A stretch of 64,000 nt of DNA from Acidovorax sp. 107 (GTDB lineage: Bacteria > Pseudomonadota > Gammaproteobacteria > Burkholderiales > Burkholderiaceae_C): the NCBI RefSeq assembly GCF_003058055.1, contig NZ_QBTZ01000001.1:1552501-1616500 (forward strand), in the 5' to 3' direction. A program made the position numbers and the translations under genes. The notes under the pieces were generated by a model. That model was not told where the DNA came from, did no database searches, and saw nothing but the letters and a program-made list of their open reading frames with translations. Each line of letters starts with the position of its first letter. The first letter of the stretch is position 1. This document shows, in pieces, positions 18,535 through 26,715 of this stretch.

Positions 18535-18644
18535 GGCAATTCCTCCTAAAGTTGAAGCACTAACCACTCAAAATTCCCACGGAGCGCACAAATAGTGATG
18601 CAAACTCCGTAGATGCAAAGAAGGCAAAACCGCATCCTCCTGCG

Positions 18645-18950
18645 GTGTCTGCCAAACCCACGCCCCCGACCCATCTGCCCGACCCGGGCAACGTGCGCGA
18701 AATCCTCGCGTACTGGATTCGGCTACTGCGTGTAGAAAAAGGCTGGTCCCAAGAGCGCCTGGCCCACGAGTGCGAACTCGACCGCACCTACGTCTCTGCC
18801 GTAGAGCGCTGCCGCTGGAACATCGCCCTGGCCAATATCGAGCGCCTGGCACAGGCCCTGGGGGTAGAGCCCTGGACCCTGCTCAAACCCCCAGAGCAGG
18901 CGCTCAAGCCCGCCCGCAAAACCCCCAGAAAACCCCCTGTCAAGACTTGA
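18645..18950 (+). CDS. XRE-family helix-turn-helix regulator
   Basis: A 101-residue DNA-binding protein. The HTH is at residues about 19-75: RLLRVEKGWSQERLAHECEL, then DRTYVSAVERCRWNIALANI. A Pro/Lys-rich tail (ARKTPRKPPVKT) follows. The likely start is the GTG at 18645. It is divergent from the small-membrane-protein unit and may control it. Confidence 0.85.
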   Translation: MSAKPTPPTHLPDPGNVREILAYWIRLLRVEKGWSQERLAHECELDRTYVSAVERCRWNIALANIERLAQALGVEPWTLLKPPEQALKPARKTPRKPPVKT

Positions 18951-18982
18951 GACTGCAGTCGAACGCAGAGGTACACGCACCT

Positions 18983-19873
18983 TCATTGCGAAGTCACCGG
19001 CTTACCGTCCCGCGTGAGCGACCCCTGCTGGTACACAAACTCCACCAGCTTCTGAGCCGCCTTGCGCTGCTCTTCCTCGGGTTCGAACGGCCCCGCAAAC
19101 CCCAGCATCCGAATGGACAGCTTGGGAGCCATATTGGGCTTGTCCTCGACCACCGCAAACACCCGATCCGAGCAAGACCCAAACTTCGGCGACACCTGCA
19201 CCCCCTGCGCCGACACCGCCAGCACCTGGAAGAGGGCAGGGCAGGCAGTCCCCGATCCACTTTGCAGCAACAGCACATCCTCTGCACCTACCGGCGCATT
19301 GCGCACGATGCGCACGGATTCCTCCTGAGGCGATAGAACGGTTTGCCCGTTTAAAACAACCGAAGAATCTCCCTCCTGCACAGCCACAACCCCAAACCGG
19401 GTCTTGACCTGCATCTCAGGCTCCTCCAGCGCAGACTCCACGCGGGCATCTCCCGCGTCAATCATCCCCAGCCAAGCCGACGGCGAAACACTGAACCCCA
19501 ACTCACCCAAGACCTTGGTGGCCGGTGCCTGACTGTCCAGCGGCCTGGCCCGCACCCCCTCGACCAGACACGGCATGTTCTGCACACACTGCGACAAAAG
19601 CCGCTGGCCCAGAGCACTCTTTGGATCGAACACAAACGCCACCAGATCCCCCGTCTCCGGGCTCACCTCGAACACAGCCCCCTGTTCACCACGGCGATCC
19701 AGTACCCCAGCGATCTCCAGAAAGCCCGAGACCGTTTGCACCGGCAACTCAGGCGCTTGCACCTCGGCCTCCTTGCGCTGGCAACCGGCCAGCGACCCAG
19801 CCAGGCCCAACACCGCTAACGAAACAACCACCAGGCTTGGCGCAAGCCGCACCCTTCTTCTCATGGACTGCAT
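18983..19873 (-). CDS. Lipoprotein of unknown function
   Basis: A 296-residue protein with a signal peptide and lipobox SLAGC-QRK (Cys near residue 31). The mature part has no recognised domain. It contains several Cys (SQCVQNMPC; GSCSDRV) and ends in EEQRKAAQKLVEFVYQQGSL, a segment similar to a short C-terminal helical domain. GAGAGGGAG precedes the ATG at 19873. It converges with the XRE gene. It probably belongs to the transfer or maintenance backbone, on context only. Confidence 0.75.
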   Translation of the reverse strand: MQSMRRRVRLAPSLVVVSLAVLGLAGSLAGCQRKEAEVQAPELPVQTVSGFLEIAGVLDRRGEQGAVFEVSPETGDLVAFVFDPKSALGQRLLSQCVQNMPCLVEGVRARPLDSQAPATKVLGELGFSVSPSAWLGMIDAGDARVESALEEPEMQVKTRFGVVAVQEGDSSVVLNGQTVLSPQEESVRIVRNAPVGAEDVLLLQSGSGTACPALFQVLAVSAQGVQVSPKFGSCSDRVFAVVEDKPNMAPKLSIRMLGFAGPFEPEEEQRKAAQKLVEFVYQQGSLTRDGKPVTSQ

Positions 19874-20151
19874 AAAACTCCCTCTCTGTTAGTAAATGAT
19901 ATGTGATGCAAATGCATCAATTGAACGCCAACCAAAGACCATCGGTTGACCGATTGCTGAACGGGCAGGGATGGGGAAGTGGCTGCGAGATCTTTGCCGC
20001 AGCTCAGCCGCTACCGTGTGAGATGTTCCATATGGAGCGAGAACATCCCTGCCCGTGACCAGCTTCCCCCGTGGACCTGCACAAACTCCGTTGCCTTGGT
20101 ACGATCCCAAGCGCACGCAACGAAGACCCCCACCAAGAACAGATCCCCTGA

Positions 20152-20385
20152 GTGAAGAACCTGAGCGCCTCCATCTCGATGAACCCGTCCACCGCCAGGA
20201 ACTGCTGCGGCTACTGCCGGGCCACCAGCTACCACCGCGTGCTCGCACGCGATGACGCCGGAGTCATGCGCTACACCGAAGCCCTGCGTTGCACCGGTTG
20301 CGGCCGGGAATACGCCAACCTGCAGGTATGGCGCCAGGGCGACACCCAAGACGCCACGACTCCCCCCGTTGCAACTGCCAACTGA
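20152..20385 (+). CDS. Small zinc-ribbon protein
   Basis: Up to 77 residues. Two Cys pairs, CCGYC and CTGCG, about 30 residues apart form a likely Zn ribbon (CGYCRATSYHRV; ALRCTGCGREYANLQV). The start may be GTG 20152 or ATG 20179; neither has a clear ribosome site. Such proteins occur in plasmid backbones. Function is unknown. Confidence 0.6.
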   Translation: MKNLSASISMNPSTARNCCGYCRATSYHRVLARDDAGVMRYTEALRCTGCGREYANLQVWRQGDTQDATTPPVATAN

Positions 20386-20485
20386 GCATTCCTGGGCTCC
20401 GGTTCGCGTAGAGTGCTTCCTGTGTCTAAAAGGTCCTCCTTGGACCCAATCACAACACCCCAGCACTCACTCCCAACGCACCCCC

Positions 20486-20761
20486 ATGCCCAGCTACGCC
20501 GAACTCCTCGCCCAGAAAAAACTCCTCGACGAACAAATCGCCAACGCCAAGAAGGCCGAGTCCGAACAGGCCCTCCAAACCGTCCTGCAACTCGTTCAGG
20601 AATTCGGCTTCACGGCCCAACAGGTCTTCCCCTGGAAGCCCCAGCCCAAGAAGGTCGCTGCCAAGTACCGGGACCCCGACACCGGTGCCACCTGGTCCGG
20701 CCGAGGTAAGCCGCCCCAGTGGATTGCAGGCAAGGACCGCACGCCCTTTGTGATTGCCTGA
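20486..20761 (+). CDS. H-NS-family DNA-binding protein, copy 1
   Basis: A 91-residue protein. The N-terminal half is a coiled coil (YAELLAQKKLLDEQIANA). The C-terminal half has the H-NS/MvaT-like AT-hook region YRDPDTGATWSGRGKPPQWI. It is a family-typical short beta-proteobacterial H-NS. It is likely a silencer of foreign AT-rich DNA and of backbone genes. A second, different H-NS-like gene is at 26268. Confidence 0.88.
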   Translation: MPSYAELLAQKKLLDEQIANAKKAESEQALQTVLQLVQEFGFTAQQVFPWKPQPKKVAAKYRDPDTGATWSGRGKPPQWIAGKDRTPFVIA

Positions 20762-20816
20762 TCGGTACGGAATGGGAGCCAGCCAGTGCGGATGCACTGT
20801 CTGAGCTCCCGCCAGA

Positions 20817-21530
20817 TCACTGGGGGCTCTGGCCTTTGCCGGGAGACAGTGCGATCGCTGAGAGGACCATCCCGCAGTCCAGGTTGCCCTCCAATGTACG
20901 CGCCGACCAAACAGCCCTAAACTCCGCAACCCGCACAGCCGCCTCATGGTGTGGATAGGCACCAGGAACCAGACGCTGGTTGTGCCCCAGTCCCCATCCA
21001 GGATGCACCCGGGTGTCCAAGACCAAGAGGCCAGAAGCCTCAGTGCACACTGCGTTGCCTGATCCTTCCCCCACCGGTCTCCAAGGCCCCTCCACCCCGA
21101 CCACTAGCATCCATTGAGGCGGCGGGGAAGGCGGGCGAGGAGCTCCCCGCACCTCCCTGGCAATCGACTGCCACAGCAGCAGCACCAGGCCACCCCGGTG
21201 AACCGCGTCGTGACACAGCGCTAACAAGTCCGATGGTCCCTGCTCCCAAACCAGTTGAGCATGAAGCCCCGGCAGAAGCCGCTGCGCATGGCGCAACACC
21301 CCGGCCGCACTGGTCGCAGTAGGTACTGCCACCCGCTGGCCGGTGAGCAGGGCCACTGCCTGCTGCAGTACCACCGCCCCCGTGCGATGCGGTGGTGCTC
21401 TATGCCTCACCAGAATCCCCGGCAGCACCTTGGCGCCTGGTGCTGAATCCAGCCCACTGCGATAGCAAGGCACAGTCTCCATCACCAACCCCACCGCATA
21501 GCGCCGAACGAGCCCCTCAGGCAACCGCAT
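20817..21530 (-). CDS. Conserved backbone protein of unknown function
   Basis: A 237-residue protein without a recognised domain. It is Val/Leu/Arg rich and reads as globular: VVLQQAVALLTGQRVAVPTA, GLVLLLWQSIAREVRGAP, WGLGHNQRLVPGAYPHHEAA. The ATG at 21530 is preferred because CAGGGG lies 8 bp upstream, and it overlaps the stop of the RDF-like gene by 14 bases, so the two are probably coupled. The longer open frame upstream is a shadow of the neighbour. Confidence 0.6.
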   Translation of the reverse strand: MRLPEGLVRRYAVGLVMETVPCYRSGLDSAPGAKVLPGILVRHRAPPHRTGAVVLQQAVALLTGQRVAVPTATSAAGVLRHAQRLLPGLHAQLVWEQGPSDLLALCHDAVHRGGLVLLLWQSIAREVRGAPRPPSPPPQWMLVVGVEGPWRPVGEGSGNAVCTEASGLLVLDTRVHPGWGLGHNQRLVPGAYPHHEAAVRVAEFRAVWSARTLEGNLDCGMVLSAIALSPGKGQSPQ

Positions 21531-22491
21531 GGGAAGCCCCTGGATCACCCGTTGCATTGGCGCGCATTCCGAGTGCTTCCTGCTTGCGATGCAGCTTGCC
21601 CCGCAGCGAGATCGGCGCAGGTGCTTGCGCTGCTCCACTATCTCCATCCGTATCGGAATCTGGATAGAACTCCTCGACGACCTCCACCCCTTCCTCTTCC
21701 GACTCCTCGAACTCCCCCAGCGCCAAACCCTGCCGTGCCGCTTCATCCAGTGCTGCCTGATCCAGCCCCAACGCCGCCTGCTGCTCCCGCTCCTGCCGTG
21801 CCAAAGCGACGACCTGGGCCAGGTTGCTTCCCGCTCTCAGCGTCAGATCCACGTAGTAGATCGGCGTGCGATGCGACAGCGTCGTGGACTTGCCCCGCAG
21901 CCGAAGCTCCAAGGGCAACCCGGCCAGCAACCCACCCGACACCGCAAACAGATACCGCAGCCGGGTCGACAGTGTCCGGATGCTGTTGAACCCCGTGGTT
22001 CGGAACACAAAGCTGCCCAACTCGTCGCCAGTCATACCCTCCATACCCGCTTCGGTACTCCCCTCAGCCTCTACCCGCACATGCAGTCGCCCATACGGCT
22101 TGCAGTTCCCGTCCTGCGCGAGCGCACACACCGCGGGCGAAGGACAGGGCAGGGACTGCATCCCTGACAGGGTCACCCGCTTGCAGCTTTCTCCATCTCC
22201 AACACACAGAGGTCGTCCCGTGGCCCGATCAAACATTGTGTAGTTCGCCCTGAGGCTCAGGTCCGGATTGTCAAACAGCAGCCGCACCGGAATGCTGCGC
22301 AGCTTGGCCCCCGGCTCCTTGCGCAACTGGGCATCCACCGGATGTGGCACCCACCCCTCCTTGTTCTGGACCTGGCTGGTCAGGGTGAACTCATCGTCCT
22401 TCTCCGGAAGACGGCGTCCCGCCTTCTCCACCACCCGCCCAATCGCAATGCGCCCGATCACGGGCGGTGTCAAAGCCAAACCTTTGAGCAT
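21517..22491 (-). CDS. RDF-like 'hydrolase or metal-binding' backbone protein
   Basis: A 324-residue protein with the start MLKGLALTPPVIGRIAIGR, Cys-rich SLPCPSPAVCALAQDGNCKP, and SHRTPIYYVDLTLRAG. This matches a family found in conjugative plasmids and ICEs, variously labelled hydrolase/metal-binding or recombination-directionality-factor-like. The C-terminal quarter is acidic (EFEESEEEGVEVVEEF). It is followed by the unknown gene ending at 20817. The role in excision is inferred from family labels only. Confidence 0.7.
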   Translation of the reverse strand: MLKGLALTPPVIGRIAIGRVVEKAGRRLPEKDDEFTLTSQVQNKEGWVPHPVDAQLRKEPGAKLRSIPVRLLFDNPDLSLRANYTMFDRATGRPLCVGDGESCKRVTLSGMQSLPCPSPAVCALAQDGNCKPYGRLHVRVEAEGSTEAGMEGMTGDELGSFVFRTTGFNSIRTLSTRLRYLFAVSGGLLAGLPLELRLRGKSTTLSHRTPIYYVDLTLRAGSNLAQVVALARQEREQQAALGLDQAALDEAARQGLALGEFEESEEEGVEVVEEFYPDSDTDGDSGAAQAPAPISLRGKLHRKQEALGMRANATGDPGASHAVA

Positions 22492-22533
22492 GTGAATCTC
22501 CTTGTTGATTGTGAAAACACCCCCTAAAGCACA

Positions 22534-22563
22534 ACGGGCCTCACCGTCACCGATGAAGCCCGT
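22534..22563 (-). terminator. Hairpin before the RDF-like gene
   Basis: ACGGGCCTCA and TGAAGCCCGT form a 10-bp stem with one mismatch. On the minus strand it is followed by a weak T-run (TTGTGCTTT). It sits between yqaJ and the next gene, consistent with termination of the yqaJ transcript. Confidence 0.55.
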
Positions 22564-22625
22564 CAGGGGATGCGTTTATGAAAATGAATTGAATGAACCT
22601 GGACTCCGATATCCCCGGCCCACCT

Positions 22626-23639
22626 TCAGGTCTGCACCAAAAACCTCCGACTCCCCGGCTTCGGTACCGTGTAAGCCTTCACGATCTCCGGCTGCTCCTT
22701 GGCAAGCCGCGCCGTATCGAGCTGCGTCCCATCCCGGCTGCGTTTGAAACTCACCTCACCGTTCTCAAACACCGCCCGGCTCGAATCCCCCATACGCTGC
22801 TGAATCGTCTGCTTGAGCTGCGCTTCCAGGGCCGTGTTGGTCGCCAGCACCTCCCGCACCGCCAGCAGGTCAGAAAACACCGCCCCCATCACCAGGTCAT
22901 GTTTGAGATTCAAGGTAAAGCCGGTGTCCCGGGGATACAGCGCCCGCAAAGCCCGGTCTGCCGAATCCGACCCATCGGCCGGAGGCGCCTGGCCCCGCTC
23001 CACATAACCCCAGAACTCCCGCTCCAGGGTGATGAGCTGAGCAATCAGCTCCTCATCCCGCTCGATGCGAAAGATCTGCAGCTCCTGGCCCCCGAGCAAC
23101 ACCGCCACGTCCGCAGCCTGTTTGCCCGTCACGGCCAACTGGTGCTGCACCTGCAACTGCACATACTCCGGCACCCCATCCCGCCAAAGCCAGGCCCCTT
23201 GAATGCCTGCGGTCTTGCACTCAAGCAACTGGACATCGGGTGCCCCAAGGACCTCCCGGTCGATATTGGCAAGCATCCATGGGTGCTCGGGATGCTGCAG
23301 CACCGCATTGATACGCCGCACCCGTTTGCCCGTACGGCGGGTGTAGTGCGCCGCCACAATGGGCTCTAGAAGAGCACCCCAGTACATCGGACTCAGATCG
23401 TCTGCACCCCCATCACCCGGCGGGACAGTGGGAGCACGACCGGTCTTCTCCATCCACAACTCCAGCATCGACTGGTAGGGATTGAGCCCCACCGCCGCCG
23501 CAGCATCCGAACTGCCAATGCCTCCTTTGCGGACCTGCAACCACTGATCGCGATCCAGGTCTTGGGTCTTGACCAGCCGAAGGGCAGGGCGGGGTTTGGT
23601 GGGAGATGAACCCACCGGTGAAACAACAGGTTGAACCAT
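22626..23639 (-). CDS. YqaJ-family recombinase/exonuclease
   Basis: A 337-residue protein with YqaJ nuclease motifs: RKGGIGSSDAAAAVGLNPYQ, WGALLEPIVAAHY, WMLANIDREVLG, LLECKTAG (catalytic E-x-K) and YVQLQVQHQLAVTG. It is a 5'-3' exonuclease of the lambda-Exo type, typical of phages and conjugative elements and used for recombination of entering DNA. The ATG at 23639 has AAGGAG upstream. No beta/RecT-like partner is visible in the window; the DUF932 gene is its usual neighbour. Confidence 0.9.
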   Translation of the reverse strand: MVQPVVSPVGSSPTKPRPALRLVKTQDLDRDQWLQVRKGGIGSSDAAAAVGLNPYQSMLELWMEKTGRAPTVPPGDGGADDLSPMYWGALLEPIVAAHYTRRTGKRVRRINAVLQHPEHPWMLANIDREVLGAPDVQLLECKTAGIQGAWLWRDGVPEYVQLQVQHQLAVTGKQAADVAVLLGGQELQIFRIERDEELIAQLITLEREFWGYVERGQAPPADGSDSADRALRALYPRDTGFTLNLKHDLVMGAVFSDLLAVREVLATNTALEAQLKQTIQQRMGDSSRAVFENGEVSFKRSRDGTQLDTARLAKEQPEIVKAYTVPKPGSRRFLVQT

Positions 23640-23694
23640 GCTGACTCCTTGAATGTGAAAAAAACGAATACCAGCACCGCCCCCAGAAAAACAA

Positions 23695-23725
23695 AGACCC
23701 CGGTCCACTGAAGGAGCCGGGGTCT
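23695..23725 (-). terminator. Intrinsic terminator between DUF932 gene and yqaJ
   Basis: AGACCCCGG (23695-23703) and CCGGGGTCT (23717-23725) form a perfect 9-bp stem. On the minus strand TTTGTTTTT follows. It lies 80 bp past the DUF932 stop and 56 bp before yqaJ. Confidence 0.8.
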
Positions 23726-23804
23726 ATGCCGTTAAGGGCGATGGAGGTGAATGGATAAGGCGCGAGACAAAAAACAGGATGTGCCGCCAGAACGGCAGGC
23801 ACCA

Positions 23805-24818
23805 TCACGACGCCAACTGCAAGGCCTGCTCCAGAGCCCGCTGCTTGAGCGTGGCGCCCTGACCAAACCAGGCACTGTCCAGGCGGTATTCCTGACTGCG
23901 CGCCCGGCGCTCGTGGTCCACGAACTCGGTGATGGCGCACAAGAGGCCCCAGGCCGTGCCCTTGGCGGCAGCCAATTCCGCACCCCGGCCCTGGCCCTCG
24001 TACATGGCCTGCACCTTCTTGAGGGCGCGCTCATTGGTGAGACCTGCAGACGCATCGGCATGCCCATCCGTCTGGCACAGCACCTTGAGGAAGTAGTTCA
24101 TGGACTCATGGCTCTTGACCCTGCGCTCAGACAAGGTCTTCATGCGGTACATGAAACCATCCCATTGCGAGACGGCAATGCCCAACTGCTTCTTGACCGC
24201 CTGCGCATCAAAGCTGGTGCTGTGGGGCACCTTGATCGCGCTCGATGTTCCGGACAGGGCAATGGAGAGGGTGTTGTTGCAGACCACACGCACGGTGGTG
24301 GGGGTGGCCGTGGTAGCCAAGGTCCCATCGCAGGACGTGGCCAACAGCAGATAGCCATTGACCACATCGTTGCCCTTGAGGGCTGAGGACTTGCCAGTGC
24401 GGGCCAGGGCCCAGAACTTGCGCCCAGCCTTCAGGACTCCGGCAGTCTCCAGCTCATAACCAGAGACTTCCGTCAGATCCCGATAGAACTCCAACACCTG
24501 CTTGGGCTGCACGACCTGGTAGCGGGCACTGACCACTGACAGGGGTGCCTTGGTATCACTGCGATAAAGCACCTTCTGATCGGTGAACTCCATGGGTTCG
24601 CCATAGAGGTCCGAGACAGAAGACGCAGCACTGGACCCGGAACCGGAACCAGCACCCGCCTGTGTAGCCATGTAGCGCACAGGGGTCTCTTGGATGGTCC
24701 AGTCCATGCCTGCTTCACGGGCCCAGACATCGATGGGTTGTTTGGCGGGCAGTTGCTGACCCAGGTTATGCCAGGGGGTCTCACCGACATAGGCCATGGT
24801 TTGAACGAGATGTGCCAT
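23805..24818 (-). CDS. DUF932 domain protein
   Basis: A 337-residue protein with the family start MAHLVQTMAYVGETPWHNLG, followed by AREAGMDWTIQETPVRY and YQVVQPKQVLEFYRDLTEVS. DUF932 proteins are common next to YqaJ and antirestriction genes on mobile elements, and their biochemical role is unknown. The ATG at 24818 has CAAGGAG upstream; the longer frame is unsupported. Confidence 0.88.
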   Translation of the reverse strand: MAHLVQTMAYVGETPWHNLGQQLPAKQPIDVWAREAGMDWTIQETPVRYMATQAGAGSGSGSSAASSVSDLYGEPMEFTDQKVLYRSDTKAPLSVVSARYQVVQPKQVLEFYRDLTEVSGYELETAGVLKAGRKFWALARTGKSSALKGNDVVNGYLLLATSCDGTLATTATPTTVRVVCNNTLSIALSGTSSAIKVPHSTSFDAQAVKKQLGIAVSQWDGFMYRMKTLSERRVKSHESMNYFLKVLCQTDGHADASAGLTNERALKKVQAMYEGQGRGAELAAAKGTAWGLLCAITEFVDHERRARSQEYRLDSAWFGQGATLKQRALEQALQLAS

Positions 24819-25038
24819 TGAAATACTCCTTGTAGAAATGGAAGAGAGAACAAGAAAACAAAAAACCGACAACACGAAAACCACCCGCCCACGGCTGCGC
24901 CACTGCGCGACTCCAAAGAGCACACAGCTGGAACAAGGAACCGGGGCAGGGGAGTGAGAAAGGGAGAGGGAGAGAGAAACGGAAAGCCAAAGAAGCGCGA
25001 GGTCGAGGAACCAGTAGGACGACTACCGCCCATGCACC

Positions 25039-25368
25039 TCAGTCGCGCGGAGGACCAAAGGTGTGACCGCACTCCAGACAGCGGTAGTTGTCCAGGCAGT
25101 TCTGATCGACGGCTTCACCGATCTTGCTGCCGACCTCACAACCGATGGCGCCGCCAACCAGGCCACCGAGGGCGGCACCGGCGAGACCGCCCAGGACGGA
25201 TCCTGCAGGACCGGCGAATGCGCCGAAAGTAGCGCCCAGTCGGGCACCGCGCAGCGCACTCGCTGCACCGCTGGCAGCTCCTGCGATAGCGCCGACAGCA
25301 CAGCCGGCATTGCGACCGAGGTCGCGGGATTCCAATCGTGGGGATTGGCATTGGGGACAGGTGAGCAT
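25039..25368 (-). CDS. Zinc-ribbon protein with glycine-zipper core
   Basis: A 109-residue protein. The N-terminal CPQC (residues 4-7) and C-terminal CLECGHTFG give a split Zn-ribbon-like arrangement. In between is a Gly/Ala zipper (GAIAGAASGAASALRGARLG, then VLGGLAGAALGGLVGGAIG) that probably inserts in membrane. The ATG at 25368 has CAAGGAGAT upstream. Function is unknown. Confidence 0.75.
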   Translation of the reverse strand: MLTCPQCQSPRLESRDLGRNAGCAVGAIAGAASGAASALRGARLGATFGAFAGPAGSVLGGLAGAALGGLVGGAIGCEVGSKIGEAVDQNCLDNYRCLECGHTFGPPRD

Positions 25369-25440
25369 GGAAATCTCCTTGAAAGAACATGCGGGTGAAA
25401 GAACCAGAAAACCAAGATAGACAGACCAACAGGCAGCCCC

Positions 25441-25478
25441 AAAAAGCAAAAGCCCCGGGTGCGTGAACACACGGGGCT
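25441..25478 (-). terminator. Intrinsic terminator upstream of 25368 gene
   Basis: AGCCCCG (25451-25457) and CGGGGCT (25472-25478) form the stem. On the minus strand TTTGCTTTTT follows. It would insulate the 25368 gene from read-through. Confidence 0.7.
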
Positions 25479-25538
25479 GAGAGGGCGCGAGATCGCAAAA
25501 CCGAGAACCAGAAAGACAGAGAACTCCGACCAGGACGG

Positions 25539-25580
25539 CATAAAGCCCGGCAACTCGAGATGAGCTTGCCGGGCTTTATG
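25539..25580. repeat. Perfect 15-bp inverted repeat
   Basis: CATAAAGCCCGGCAA (25539-25553) pairs with TTGCCGGGCTTTATG (25566-25580) around a 12-base loop. Short T-runs are built into both arms, so it could terminate in either direction. It is the most stable hairpin in this backbone segment. Confidence 0.85.
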
Positions 25581-25773
25581 GGCGTTGTGCGACTGCCAAG
25601 GGGCAGACGGTGGTCAGGTCACTGGGGTGATATGTGACTGAAGAAATTTAGGATCGGGTACCCGAATTGCATTGAGTCCCACGGGGCACAACCGGAAAGA
25701 TGTCCGATATGTTTGCATCTGCCCCCCATCTTCTGAAGCAGAATCGTGGCCTCATCAACCCGTGGAGAAACGT

Positions 25774-26154
25774 ATGAAACCAGAACTTGCCGGCTCTGTC
25801 AAAGTGACTTACTTACGGCGTGATCGAGATGAAGACGGGGAACTGATAGAGCTCAAGGAAGGGGAGGAGCAATACAGGGGTGAGACGTGTACAGACGTTG
25901 TTGATGCCTCCGACTTCGTTTGGGAGAGCGGTGCGGGGCCGCACCTTGACGAGGACGGTACATGGTCGGGTTCCGCGTTGTTCAAAGCGTATTGCGACGG
26001 CTATTGCGTCACCTGTGAGATCAATATCGCCACCAAGGATCGTCTGCCCAAAAAGCTCACATTGAACGTCGAGAGTGAAGCGCTGGTCGACTTTGTTTGG
26101 GTCGACCAACTCACCGTTGCGTTGGTCCCTACGTCTGGTGTCGGTGCGTTTTAG
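25774..26154 (+). CDS. Hypothetical acidic protein
   Basis: A 126-residue soluble protein, acidic, without signal or membrane segment: KVTYLRRDRDEDGELIELKE, WESGAGPHLDEDGTWSGSAL, CDGYCVTCEINIA (three Cys). The ATG at 25774 is preceded by GGAGAAA. No family is recognised. It lies alone between the hairpin region and the second H-NS gene. Confidence 0.65.
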   Translation: MKPELAGSVKVTYLRRDRDEDGELIELKEGEEQYRGETCTDVVDASDFVWESGAGPHLDEDGTWSGSALFKAYCDGYCVTCEINIATKDRLPKKLTLNVESEALVDFVWVDQLTVALVPTSGVGAF

Positions 26155-26267
26155 AAACTCGTCGAGTAGTGACGTCGGGTGAGGCTCCGCGATCGTGCTG
26201 GAAACTGGGGTGATCTCGGTTTTTGTGCCGGATCGGAAGGTTATGGAGAAATCTCTTTTTAGAACAA

Positions 26268-26624
26268 CTACTTAGCGTTGCGCAAAGGTGTTCCGCGAGT
26301 TCGAAATTCTTCCAGCGTTTTCCCGCGCGCGATGGCTTCGTTCAACCAAGAGGGTCGCCGCCCCTTTCCTGCCCAAGTATTCCCAACTGCATCCTCGTAC
26401 AGGACAGGTTTGCCGGCTGGGGGTCTCCCGGTCTCTGAGGTCAAAGATTGAATCTTTCTTGCGTTGGCAGTGGTTGCTTCGAACAGATCGGCTGGCTCCA
26501 ATTCGAACTTGGCGATTACCTCTTTCAACAGTGGAATGATTTCCTCGGCTTCACGGACTTCGCTCATCGCCTCTTCAAGGCGTTTCTTCATTTGAGTGAG
26601 TGTCTTGGGCACTGGGATCTCCAT
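26268..26624 (-). CDS. H-NS-family DNA-binding protein, copy 2
   Basis: A 118-residue protein. The N-terminal coiled coil (TLTQMKKRLEEAMSEVREAE) is followed by a C-terminal AT-hook-like region DAVGNTWAGKGRRPSWLNEA and the tail GKTLEEFRTR. It is diverged from the copy at 20486. The ATG at 26624 starts the family-like region. It may silence the element together with KfrA, which lies just upstream on the same strand. Confidence 0.85.
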   Translation of the reverse strand: MEIPVPKTLTQMKKRLEEAMSEVREAEEIIPLLKEVIAKFELEPADLFEATTANARKIQSLTSETGRPPAGKPVLYEDAVGNTWAGKGRRPSWLNEAIARGKTLEEFRTRGTPLRNAK

Positions 26625-26715
26625 AACGGAAGCTTGGACGCAACTTTCTCCATTGTGATGGGGAGCGCCGATGAGAGATAGACCGCCTCTGGCAGTCTTC
26701 AACACAGTCTTGCGG

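Larger units (their letters stand above)
25369..25773. other. Gene-free stretch with two hairpins
   Basis: No coding frame with family features was found. The stretch holds an intrinsic-terminator hairpin (25441-25478) and a perfect 15-bp inverted repeat (25539-25580), described separately. The remainder is purine-rich leader DNA of the gene at 25368 and upstream DNA of the gene at 25774. Confidence 0.5.
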
